Shown here piece by piece: positions 15,775-23,555 of a stretch of 64,000 nt of DNA. This DNA is from Nostoc sp. NMS2. Its GTDB lineage: Bacteria; Cyanobacteriota; Cyanobacteriia; Cyanobacteriales; Nostocaceae. Position numbers and translations under genes: made by a program. Where the stretch lies: contig NZ_JABXKH010000042.1 of assembly GCF_017115105.1 (NCBI RefSeq), forward strand, positions 62,001 to 126,000, given 5' to 3'. Position 1 is the stretch's first letter. Every line of letters starts with the position of its first letter. Below the pieces are notes generated by a model. That model searched no databases, was not told the origin of the DNA, and was given only the letters and a program-made list of their open reading frames with translations.

Positions 15775-16539
15775 ATGACAAACACTATTTCAATTACCGA
15801 TTCCCTGGTTCCTAATCCTGTACCGAAACCAGCAATCATCCGACTAGAAAACATTTTCAAGATTTATGGTAGTGGCGAAACAGAAGTACGAGCACTGAAT
15901 GATGTCAACTTAATTGTGGAACAGGGCGAATATTGTGCAATCATGGGCCCTTCAGGTTCTGGTAAATCCACAGCCATGAATATTATCGGTTGTTTAGACC
16001 GTCCTACAACTGGACATTATTACTTAGATAATCTTGATGTAGCCCAAATGGACGATCGCTCATTAGCGCACATCCGTAATAAAAAGCTGGGATTTGTGTT
16101 TCAACAATTCCACCTATTGCCCCAACTAACAGCATTAGAAAATGTGATGCTGCCAATGCTGTATGCTGGTGTGAATTCAAAAGAAAGAACCGATCGCGCC
16201 ACAGTAGCATTAACGCGAGTTGGTTTAGCCAATCGCCTCAACAACAAACCAACTCAACTATCTGGTGGACAACAACAAAGAGTAGCGATCGCCAGAGCTA
16301 TTGTCAATCACCCTGTAGTCCTCCTAGCCGATGAACCCACAGGCGCACTTGATTCGCGCACAACCCAAGAAGTCTTAGATATCTTTGGCGAACTCAATGC
16401 CAGTGGAATCACCGTTGTCATGGTGACACATGAGCCAGAAGTTGCCCGTCAAACCCAGCGCATCGTTTGGTTCCGTGATGGTCAAGTAGTACACTCTAAC
16501 CTCACCCCAGCCGACTTGAGTCAGTTAGCTGTCTCATAG
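15775..16539 (+). CDS. ABC transporter ATPase, MacB/LolD/DevA type
   Basis: Starting at ATG 15775 the protein has 254 residues: Walker A GPSGSGKST (58-66), Q-loop VFQQFHLLP, signature LSGGQQQRVA (162-171) and Walker B VVLLADEPTG (181-190). The sequence FHLLPQLTALENVMLPMLYAG is characteristic of the MacB/LolD/DevA branch, which in cyanobacteria works with HlyD-like (DevB) and FtsX-like permease (DevC) subunits, for example in glycolipid export. An in-frame GTG at 15706 would add 23 unlikely residues. No DevB or DevC gene is adjacent, so partners must be elsewhere. A hairpin terminator follows. Confidence 0.88.
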   Translation: MTNTISITDSLVPNPVPKPAIIRLENIFKIYGSGETEVRALNDVNLIVEQGEYCAIMGPSGSGKSTAMNIIGCLDRPTTGHYYLDNLDVAQMDDRSLAHIRNKKLGFVFQQFHLLPQLTALENVMLPMLYAGVNSKERTDRATVALTRVGLANRLNNKPTQLSGGQQQRVAIARAIVNHPVVLLADEPTGALDSRTTQEVLDIFGELNASGITVVMVTHEPEVARQTQRIVWFRDGQVVHSNLTPADLSQLAVS

Positions 16540-16547
16540 GTTCTTGG

Positions 16548-16574
16548 AGTCCGCGTAGGCGGACTTTGTTTGTA
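16548..16574 (+). terminator. Intrinsic terminator after the ABC ATPase gene
   Basis: AGTCCGC / GCGGACT with a four-base loop GTAG, followed by TTGTTTGT. Confidence 0.75.
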
Positions 16575-17088
16575 AAAAGCATGAGTAAGCTCCCACTGTA
16601 AGCGATCGCCTTGTAAATGTTTGTATAAATTGGGATTGAAAGCTTTTCATAGCGAAGTCATGATTTGGAGTAGGGAGATATTTCGACAATTTGTTGGACT
16701 TGGAATTTGTCGAAATTAGGGAAAAGAGGCAAATTATCCAGTACTAATAAAAATTTGACAAGTTCATCAAAAGATTATTCATTGCAATCGCAGCTTACAT
16801 TCTGTAAATTTTAAATTGTAAGACGAATTTTTGTTATTTAGTTTCAAAATAGTTGAATTATCCTTCATATAAAATAAATTATAAAATTCAAATAAATTAA
16901 GGGATTTTGGAAAAAATAATAGATTTCAGAAAATTTAATACTAAGCTTTTGCCAGACTCAATAATTCATATTTACTTTCCATCATGTCTGCTTTTGTATT
17001 ATGTAGCATAATCGACGACTAGTTTATTTACAAAAGAATCAAATTTTCTGAAACTGACTAAAAGTTTACTGATAGTATTAGACGATTA
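16575..17088. other. AT-rich intergenic region without a gene
   Basis: About 510 bases, strongly AT-rich from 16740 onward, with no ORF of coding character. It may contain the promoter of the small membrane protein gene at 17089. No repeat or RNA structure is obvious to the eye. Confidence 0.55.
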
Positions 17089-17334
17089 ATGTTGCATTTA
17101 CTTATGTCTTTTGTTAGTATTACACTTTATCTATCATTCGCAAGTTGTTTGTTAAATCAATGGTTATTTTTCTTGCTTAATGATAGAGATATGAGTCGAA
17201 AACAGCGCCTTTTGTCTAAAATAATTTTAGCCTTAATCACTATTTTTTGGCCCATAATAGTACCATTTGCTTATCTAGAATTACTAAAGTTTCATCGCAA
17301 ATATAATGAAGAGATTGATTTATTAAGAGATTAA
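17089..17334 (+). CDS. Small membrane protein, unknown function
   Basis: The 81-residue product has two hydrophobic segments, LMSFVSITLYLSFASCLL (about 5-22) with WLFFLL, and IILALITIFWPIIVPFAYLE (about 45-64), separated by a basic loop MSRKQRLLSK. It ends in a charged tail. It looks like a two-helix inner-membrane hairpin; similar small cyanobacterial proteins with a FWPIIVPFAYLE-like segment are recalled but unnamed. No neighbour suggests a function. Segment 17335-17621 downstream holds only a G-rich repeat (17395-17440) and no gene. Confidence 0.6.
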   Translation: MLHLLMSFVSITLYLSFASCLLNQWLFFLLNDRDMSRKQRLLSKIILALITIFWPIIVPFAYLELLKFHRKYNEEIDLLRD

Positions 17335-17621
17335 ATAAGTATGTAGTACAGTTGAAGTATAGCTTTTCCTAATCAAATGAGGTACTTCATAGCCCCCTAT
17401 CGAAGAGCGGGGAGGGGGTTGGAGGTGGGGTTTTTGTACCTCACTCAACTGGAAACCGCTATAATGAAATTTAAAAACCAACATTTTTATAAGCAAATCA
17501 CTGGGTTAGGAAATTTTTTGACGAGTCGTTGCATACCCATAATCATCATTTGGCTCTCCACAATGTAGTTTTTTTGATTTAGCAAATTTTTATCAATTCA
17601 TAATTACCAAGTCTCATCAAA

Positions 17622-18818
17622 ATGAAAACTAAGTTAAAAATATCGCTGCTTGTATGGAATTTGTCTACTAATGATGGTTTCATTCGAGCATCTTTGTTAA
17701 AAACAGCATTAGAAAAATTGGGTAATGAAGCAGAAATATTAGGATTTTTATTTAACAAAAATCTATATGCTGCTATTCCATCCGATACTAAAGTTTTTGC
17801 TATAGAAGGTGCAAATTACCCGAAATTTTTTCAAGCAGCCAACAAAGTTTTAAAACATATTGATGGAGATATAATTTATGCAATTAAACCACAGATAGCG
17901 AGTTTTGGAGTAGCGCTGTTAAAGAGCTTATATAGCAGAAAACCAGTGATTTTAGACATAGATGATTGGGAACTTAGCTGGCATGGTGGTGACAACTGGC
18001 GTTATTGTCCAACACTGAAGCAATTAGCTAGGGATTTATTGAAATCAGACGGCGCACTCAGGAGACCATATCATCCTTTGTACGTTAAATGGATGGAAGG
18101 TTTGGTAAATCATGCCGATGCTGTGACGGTGCATACTAAATTTTTGCAGCAGCGTTTTGGTGGTATGTTGGTTCCTAATGGCAAGGATACCTCCTTATTT
18201 GATCCGGCTCGATATAATCCTGATTCCAGTAGAAGTCGCTATGGTTTATCTAAATACCGAATTTTAATGTTTCCTGGCGCACCTAGACCTTATAAAGGTT
18301 TAGAAGATGTTCTCATAGCGCTAGATAAAATTAATCAGCCAGATTTAAGACTAGTAATTGTAGGTGGCAGTCCTTATGATGATTACGATCAACAACTTCA
18401 ACAGCGTTGGGGACGCTGGATTATCAAACTACCAAAGTATCCATCTGATGCCATGCCCGATCTTGTTTCTGCTGCTCACATTGTTGTCGTTCCCCAGCGA
18501 GATACTTTAGAAACTCGTGCTCAATTTCCTTTGAAGTTGACTGATGGAATGGCAATGGCTAAACCTGTATTATCAACACGTGTTGGAGATATTCCCGAAA
18601 TTTTAGGTGATACTGGTTATTTAGTTGAGCCTTCTTGTCCTGAACAAATTGTTAAACAAATTCGATTAATATTCGAGAATTTAGAGTCAGCAAACCAGCG
18701 AGGTATTAAAGCCAGACAAAGATGTGTAGAACAATACAGCATAGAGGTTATGGCTTCTAGACTCGCGCCGCTAATTACTAGTCTCCAAACTCCAGGAAGG
18801 AGCAAGGTTCCAAAGTGA
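17622..18818 (+). CDS. GT4-family glycosyltransferase
   Basis: The 398-residue protein starts MKTKLKISLLVWNLSTNDGFIRA and has a GT-B architecture. The N-domain contains KPVILDIDDWELSWHGG. The C-domain has ILMFPGAPRPYKGLEDVL, LVIVGGSPYDDY, and FPLKLTDGMAMAKPVLSTRVGDIPEIL, the donor-binding region of GT4 enzymes. Substrate is not predictable. It stands alone, flanked by a repeat-rich gap on the right and an AT-rich gap on the left. Gap 18819-19044 holds no gene. Confidence 0.87.
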   Translation: MKTKLKISLLVWNLSTNDGFIRASLLKTALEKLGNEAEILGFLFNKNLYAAIPSDTKVFAIEGANYPKFFQAANKVLKHIDGDIIYAIKPQIASFGVALLKSLYSRKPVILDIDDWELSWHGGDNWRYCPTLKQLARDLLKSDGALRRPYHPLYVKWMEGLVNHADAVTVHTKFLQQRFGGMLVPNGKDTSLFDPARYNPDSSRSRYGLSKYRILMFPGAPRPYKGLEDVLIALDKINQPDLRLVIVGGSPYDDYDQQLQQRWGRWIIKLPKYPSDAMPDLVSAAHIVVVPQRDTLETRAQFPLKLTDGMAMAKPVLSTRVGDIPEILGDTGYLVEPSCPEQIVKQIRLIFENLESANQRGIKARQRCVEQYSIEVMASRLAPLITSLQTPGRSKVPK

Positions 18819-19044
18819 GGTGTGAAAAATTATGGATAATTATGGATATAAGATATTCTTTTTTGCCATGTTTCCCATCTCCAGCTTTTAAAAAAGTTCA
18901 ATGCCTATGTCTTGTGCTGAGAAAACCTTGCAGCGTTCATCGCTTTGATTTTGGGTAACGGTGAAAACGGGAGCAATGCTCTAACAGTGAGATGGGTAAG
19001 CAGGAGAGGCTCTTGAGGCAGGGGAAGAGAAAGAAATAAGTGTA

Positions 19045-19168
19045 TAAGTAGGTCGGCATAAATGATTATCGTTGGGATAACGCAGGGGGCAGGGAGCAGG
19101 GAGAAAGAGAGTTTGAGCCTTGTTTACTTTTCTTTACACAGTTTGGTTTTATCGTGCCGACTTACTTA
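19045..19168. mobile_element. MITE-like element, TAAGTAGGTCGGC family, copy A
   Basis: Inverted ends TAAGTAGGTCGGCA (19045-19058) and TGCCGACTTACTTA (19155-19168) match at 13 of 14 positions. The interior (about 95 bases) has a G-rich stretch GCAGGGGGCAGGGAGCAGGG and no ORF. Two further copies with the same ends but another interior lie at 27503-27653 and 59126-59302. Confidence 0.65.
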
Positions 19169-19265
19169 AGTAATCTATTTCAGTAGTAAAAAGTACTCTT
19201 ATTTGTCTCTTTACTCCCCCTGCTCCCCCTGCCTCAAGAGCAAGGATCTCACTTTTTCGCGTTGC

Positions 19266-19297
19266 TCCCGTGTAGCTGCGACTTCTAGTCGCCAGGC
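19266..19297. repeat. Dispersed hairpin GCGACTTCTAGTCGC
   Basis: A short palindromic hairpin GCGACTTCTAGTCGC sits just downstream of the HCP gene stop. A sister sequence, CAGACTTCTAGTCTG, is inside the element at 15103-15336. It might act as a 3' structure for the HCP transcript. Confidence 0.55.
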
Positions 19298-19300
19298 TAA

Positions 19301-19831
19301 TTACAAACTCGACGTTTTACCAGTTTCTGCTTGTGTTGCGATCGGCTTAACATCGGTGTAACCCACTTCACCAGCTATTGTCCGAAACACCGAAATTTGC
19401 TCGTCAAAATCTAGTCCTTCAATCTGGGAAACCAGATCGTTAATTGCCTTACTTGGCTGGTAGCTAGCTGGTAAGTCAACCACCTGATTCCCCATAGCTA
19501 CCGCCCAAGCATACCAAACTAACAGTTGATTGTTTTCTTTTATCGCCCCATAAGCACGAGAATATTCTGTATCTTTGCGGTTCACAATATCCCGCATAAT
19601 ATCTAGTTGTTGCTCATCTGATAATTCAAAATAGTCTCCTAAGAGAAGTGGTGATAATTCTGGTTCAGCAGCATCAGGTACAGCTGGCGTGATAGAATCA
19701 CCCATTTTTTTATAAACCAAATAGAACCATGCTAATTTGGCATCGGTATCTAAATTGTTAAACGTATCCACCAATTTTTGAGTTTCATTGCTCTGGGCTT
19801 GAGAAATAGTTTTATCGTAACTTGCAGTCAT
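19301..19831 (-). CDS. Helical carotenoid protein (OCP N-terminal domain homologue)
   Basis: The 176-residue protein aligns to the all-helical N-domain of orange carotenoid protein and stops where the OCP linker would begin. Conserved carotenoid-tunnel residues can be placed: Tyr40 in WFYLVYKKMG (OCP Tyr44), Trp106 in LLVWYAWA (Trp110) and Arg150 in ISVFRTIAGEVGY (Arg155). Helical carotenoid proteins bind keto-carotenoids and, depending on clade, quench singlet oxygen or phycobilisome excitation. A CTDH gene, the natural carotenoid donor or acceptor partner, lies 2.8 kb away at 22611 and a full OCP at 33095. The clade cannot be assigned without a tree. Confidence 0.9.
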   Translation of the reverse strand: MTASYDKTISQAQSNETQKLVDTFNNLDTDAKLAWFYLVYKKMGDSITPAVPDAAEPELSPLLLGDYFELSDEQQLDIMRDIVNRKDTEYSRAYGAIKENNQLLVWYAWAVAMGNQVVDLPASYQPSKAINDLVSQIEGLDFDEQISVFRTIAGEVGYTDVKPIATQAETGKTSSL

Positions 19832-20053
19832 AATTTTATTTCCAAAGAAACTTTACACGCTAAACTAAGGCCTACCAAAGTTTGAGTATCAGCTTCTACT
19901 ATCGAGAGAAAGAGTTATATTAATTGCAATTTACAGCTTTAATCTATCTTTTAATAGAGGTTAAGTCTCTCCCAAGGGAGCATACAAATAGCTAATTACC
20001 TTTGTTATGCTTTTCAAGCAAGCAATAAAAAATTTAACTTAAGGATTTTAATT

Positions 20054-20431
20054 ATGTCTGATGAAGTAAAGCCCAATGTTAATGAAGCTCCCACCCATGA
20101 TGCTCAATTAGCTGCCGAAAGCATAGCTAGTGGTGAAGAAAAAGCGCCAAAAGTAGATTTTGATGCCGATTATGCAGCTGCACAAAAATTTAGCGTGAGT
20201 GAAATTGATCGCACTGGTGAAGGTGCAGCAGCAGCCGAGGCAGCTACTGCACCTCAATACAAAACCTCTAAACCAGAAGAGACAAAAACTTTTCAAGCAC
20301 AGTCAACTGGTAATCCTGATGATTTTATGGAATTAGCAAAGGAAGTTGGGAATTCTAAAACTGAGGGTGTAGGTAATGTTAGTGATGAGCTATTACAACA
20401 AGCTTTGGAAAAGGGCCAACCGAAAAAGTAA
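20054..20431 (+). CDS. Small acidic, Ala/Glu-rich protein, unknown function
   Basis: The 125-residue product is hydrophilic, rich in Ala, Glu, Lys and Thr, has no membrane segment and is probably largely disordered. It starts MSDEVKPNVNEAPTHDAQ and ends QQALEKGQPKK. AAGGA lies nine bases before the ATG. It is divergent from the HCP gene, sharing a 222-base promoter region (19832-20053) that may regulate both. No family recognised. Confidence 0.65.
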   Translation: MSDEVKPNVNEAPTHDAQLAAESIASGEEKAPKVDFDADYAAAQKFSVSEIDRTGEGAAAAEAATAPQYKTSKPEETKTFQAQSTGNPDDFMELAKEVGNSKTEGVGNVSDELLQQALEKGQPKK

Positions 20432-20471
20432 GTTTTCCTAATCCAACATCTAGAAATTTGGCGAAAAAGAA

Positions 20472-20502
20472 TGTAGAGACATAGCATAGCTACGTCTCTA
20501 CA
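20472..20502. repeat. Dispersed hairpin TGTAGAGAC / GTCTCTACA, copy 1
   Basis: Inverted repeat with nine-base arms, just after the acidic-protein gene. The same family occurs at 22468-22498 and 57308-57338, with a degenerate copy near 26356. It may act as terminator-like structure, but the spread points to a repeat family. Confidence 0.7.
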
Positions 20503-20524
20503 ATGTTTATAGATAACGCATATT

Positions 20525-20750
20525 TAATAAGAAAGAATTCAGGAGTCAGGACGGGCTAAACGCCCCGCTATCGCTAACAGAATAATGCCTCCGGCACGCT
20601 CCGCGAACAGAATGAATTCTGTATGACTGGCGGATGAATAAGTGGGTTTAAGTCCCCCACCAAATTTTTAATTTGGTGGTCAACAAGAAAGTGGCGGGTC
20701 TAAATCCCCCACTAAATTGATTCTGAATTCTGAATTCTGGTTTAATTAAT
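20525..20750. repeat. Dispersed repeat with GAATTCAG ends
   Basis: Begins AAGAATTCAGGAGTCAGG and ends GATTCTGAATTCTGAATTCTGG, so the ends are inverted copies. The interior has GCCTCCGGCACGCT and a hairpin CCACCAAATTTTTAATTTGGTGG. Related copies are at 8735-8880 (inverted), 35655-35950 and 45755-45990. Confidence 0.7.
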
Positions 20751-20766
20751 GGAGATGTTTATATAA

Positions 20767-22350
20767 TTAACAACCATTCATTACTTCTAGCAGTTCGCTA
20801 GGTTGCTGAATTAAATAATCTGGATTTTGTTTAGCTAGTACTTCGGATGAGTTAAAGCCCCAAGTTACTGCAATTACTTGGATATTTGCTTTTTTGGATG
20901 CTTCTATATCTCTGGTTTCATCTCCGACATAAATAACTTCTTGAGGTTTGAGTTGCTTTTGCCTCAAGACATTATTAATTATGGTTGTTTTGCCAAAAAT
21001 TGTAATTCCTGAATAGATAAAATCAAACAGATGATTTAAATCATTGATTGTGAGAAATTGTGTAACGTTATCTTTAGAATTAGAAGTGATAATGCCCAGT
21101 TTATATCCTTGGTTTTGCAGTTCTATTAATGCTTCTTTAATTCCCGGAATTGGTTTTAATTCGGGAATTTTGTCTTTTAATTCTCCTTTAACTTTTTTGA
21201 CTAAAAAAGGTATTTTAAATAGAGAAACTCCTGAGAACTTAATAATTTCCCTAGATGTTAAGTTTTTAAGGAGGGCTAATTGCTCTGGGCTGATGTGTTT
21301 ATAACCAAAGTCTACAGCTAGACGATTGGCAATACTTACAAGGGCATCTACTGTATCAGCAATTGTGCCATCAAAATCAAAAATAATTACTTTCGGGGTC
21401 ATTATTTGCCTGGATGCGTCAAGATTAGCTAGGGCGTTGCGTCGTAACATTTCTGGCTTAATCCGCCGCAAGGCAGATGCTCGAAATCGTTTATCCCACT
21501 CCTGATCTGAGATTTGGGCTAATTCTAGCAGTTTGGGAGCAATATTCCCAGGATAAGGATGAAACTCTGCAATATCAGTTGTAGTGGCAAAACGTTGATT
21601 CCAAGGACAAACGTCTTGGCAAATATCACAACCAGCAACCCAGCCTTGCAAATGGGGTGTGAGTGTCTGTGGCAGTTTGTCGTCCCGATTTTCAATTGTA
21701 TGATAAGCGATGCAGCGATTAGCATCTACAACAAAAGGCTGAGTAATTGCACCTGTAGGACAAGCCTGAAGACAACGAGTACAGCTACCGCAGTGTTCTG
21801 TATGTGGGCGATCGCTCTCTAGCTCCAAATTGGTTAACACTTCTCCCAAAAACACCCAAGAGCCATATTCCCGTGTAATCACATTACCATTCTTGGCAAT
21901 CCAACCAATTCCGGCAAGTTGAGCCAATACTTTATCTTGCACTGGGCCAGTGTCTGCATAATAACGAACTCTTACACTTTCATCGAGTGATTCTAGCCAT
22001 GTAGATAGCTGCTTGAGTTTTTTATGCAGCACCTTGTGATAATCCCTTCCCCAACCATAACGGGAAATTTTGGCATATTCTTCGCCTTCTGGACGTTGAT
22101 GTGGTGTGTAGTAATTTAGCGCCACACACACTAGCGATCGCGCTTCTGGCATCACTAAGCGGATATCTTGACGTTTTGGGTTAGCCATCCATTCCATATC
22201 GGCGTGATAACCCAGTTCAATCCATGCTTGTAACCTCTGCGCTTCTGTGGCATCTATGCTATCTACAGCAGCAATTCCAACTTTGTGAAAGCCCAACTCG
22301 CTGGCTTTTTCTTTCACCACACTACTGCTTGTTACGGAATACTGACTCAT
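20767..22350 (-). CDS. queG: Epoxyqueuosine reductase QueG fused to a HAD phosphatase
   Basis: From ATG 22350 the protein has 527 residues. Residues 1-315 are QueG: catalytic Asp133 in YYADTGPVQDK and two 4Fe-4S sets, C187/C190/C193/C197 and C213/C241/C244/C248. QueG uses cobalamin to reduce epoxyqueuosine in tRNA. Residues 317-527, beginning MTPKVIIFDFDGT, form a complete HAD-like hydrolase with DFDGT nucleophile loop, IITSNSKDN and YVGDETRD motifs, as in phosphoglycolate-type phosphatases. The HAD part starts with its own in-frame Met, so the fusion may have arisen by loss of a stop between adjacent genes. A second product starting at that ATG is possible. Confidence 0.88.
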   Translation of the reverse strand: MSQYSVTSSSVVKEKASELGFHKVGIAAVDSIDATEAQRLQAWIELGYHADMEWMANPKRQDIRLVMPEARSLVCVALNYYTPHQRPEGEEYAKISRYGWGRDYHKVLHKKLKQLSTWLESLDESVRVRYYADTGPVQDKVLAQLAGIGWIAKNGNVITREYGSWVFLGEVLTNLELESDRPHTEHCGSCTRCLQACPTGAITQPFVVDANRCIAYHTIENRDDKLPQTLTPHLQGWVAGCDICQDVCPWNQRFATTTDIAEFHPYPGNIAPKLLELAQISDQEWDKRFRASALRRIKPEMLRRNALANLDASRQIMTPKVIIFDFDGTIADTVDALVSIANRLAVDFGYKHISPEQLALLKNLTSREIIKFSGVSLFKIPFLVKKVKGELKDKIPELKPIPGIKEALIELQNQGYKLGIITSNSKDNVTQFLTINDLNHLFDFIYSGITIFGKTTIINNVLRQKQLKPQEVIYVGDETRDIEASKKANIQVIAVTWGFNSSEVLAKQNPDYLIQQPSELLEVMNGC

Positions 22351-22467
22351 TTTTTTATTTGGATTTTGCCTAAATAAAGGCAAATAAATTATACATTACC
22401 TAGTCAATACCTTTAATTAATATTTGTTACTTACCCTAGATATAAATTTTATTTCCTGCAACACCAA

Positions 22468-22498
22468 TGTAGAGACGTTGCATTGCAACATCTCTACA
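22468..22498. repeat. Dispersed hairpin TGTAGAGACGTTGCA family, copy 2
   Basis: TGTAGAGACGTTGCA opposite TGCAACATCTCTACA with one mismatch and a one-base centre. It lies in the divergent region between queG and the CTDH gene; nothing else is evident in 22351-22610 except the promoters. Confidence 0.75.
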
Positions 22499-22610
22499 TC
22501 TATCGTGAGGAAGATTTACCAATATGTAGTAATCTATCTCAAAAGCAGCTTTCTTTTGAGCGATTTTTGTATTGAAATGAATATGCAGTTAGCATAATAC
22601 AGAAAATTTT

Positions 22611-23042
22611 ATGACCTCTGCTGAATTTATATCTCCAGCGCAGTTGAAAGAAGAATTCCAGATTGAGGGAATTACAGAAACAAGCATACTGCGTTATTTT
22701 GAAACCTTAAATGCGGGAGAATTTGAGGCAACTGCTGCCTTATTTGCGGTAGATGGTGTGATGCGTCCACCATTTGAATCTGATATTGTGGGGACAGATG
22801 CGATCGCAGCCTACTTAAAAAAAGAAGGCCAAAACGTTAAAGCTTACCCCAACACAGCAATAGCCGAGACTTTAGAAACGGGTGAAATCCAAATTCAGGT
22901 GACAGGCAAAGCCCAAACTTCCTGGTGTAGTGTGAATGTCTTGTGGCTATTTATCCTCAACCAACAACAGCAAATTCTCTATACTAGGATCAAACTTTTA
23001 GCTTCTCGCCAAGAGTTACTTTCTTTACGTCGTGAAAAGTAG
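22611..23042 (+). CDS. OCP C-terminal domain homologue (CTDH), NTF2-like fold
   Basis: The 143-residue protein aligns with the C-terminal NTF2-like domain of OCP: SILRYFETLNAGEFEATAALF, then GVMRPPFESDIVGTDAIAAYL, and KLLASRQELLSLR at the end. Likely carotenoid ligands Tyr29 and Trp112 correspond to OCP Tyr201 and Trp288. Cys106 in TSWCSVNVLW corresponds to the cysteine that crosslinks CTDH dimers in Anabaena. CTDHs bind keto-carotenoids as dimers and deliver them to helical carotenoid proteins. The HCP gene at 19301 is close by. Direction is opposite, so they are not one operon. Confidence 0.9.
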   Translation: MTSAEFISPAQLKEEFQIEGITETSILRYFETLNAGEFEATAALFAVDGVMRPPFESDIVGTDAIAAYLKKEGQNVKAYPNTAIAETLETGEIQIQVTGKAQTSWCSVNVLWLFILNQQQQILYTRIKLLASRQELLSLRREK

Positions 23043-23126
23043 TAAATAAGTATAATTGTTTAGGAAATGTTTGATATTACCCAAAACAAAATCTAGGCAT
23101 CAAAAATTCCTATAAATAACTTTTGT

Positions 23127-23555
23127 CTATCTGACTAATTCGGGTAAAGTAGCTTGTAATTTGAGACAGTTTGCACCATCAATCTGCAATTCATAATCTA
23201 CTTTATCCATCAGACGATTCATAATCAGCCAACCATAACCACCTTCTTGTTTTTCCAGAGGGTTGGGAGCGTAGTAGTTAGACATATCAAAGCCTTCGCC
23301 GTAGTCCCAAACTTCTAAGGCCAGATCGCGGTCTTTCACTTCCAAACGCAGTAAAATTGGTAAATTTGGTTTGTCCTTGTGGGCATGACGGACTGCATTT
23401 GAGTAGGCTTCCACCAAAGCCAGTCTCAAACGACTTGATTGCCGTGACCAATCCACAGATTCTCCTAGCTGAATTTTCAAACATCCCAGCAACCAGTTTT
23501 CGACAATATTCAGAAAATTCAAGTCACTTGGTACATGAAGCTCACTTTTCATCAC
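23127..23555 (-). CDS. Anti-sigma-type serine kinase (RsbW-like HATPase)
   Basis: The 142-residue product has a GHKL ATPase fold: N-box RLRLALVEAYSNAVRHAH (Glu and Asn in EAYSNAVRH), G1 VWDYGEGF and G2 GGYGWLIMNRLMD. These kinases phosphorylate anti-sigma antagonists in partner-switching circuits. The start is a GTG at 23555 directly after the stop of the phosphatase gene; the following codon is ATG and could also serve. GGAG nine bases before the GTG favours the former. The two genes form an operon, so the phosphatase and kinase probably act on a shared, unlinked antagonist protein. Confidence 0.85.
   Translation of the reverse strand: MMKSELHVPSDLNFLNIVENWLLGCLKIQLGESVDWSRQSSRLRLALVEAYSNAVRHAHKDKPNLPILLRLEVKDRDLALEVWDYGEGFDMSNYYAPNPLEKQEGGYGWLIMNRLMDKVDYELQIDGANCLKLQATLPELVR

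Noticed and set aside
17377-17568. 63-codon plus-strand ORF
   Set aside because: It runs through a G-rich dispersed repeat and has no ribosome binding site.
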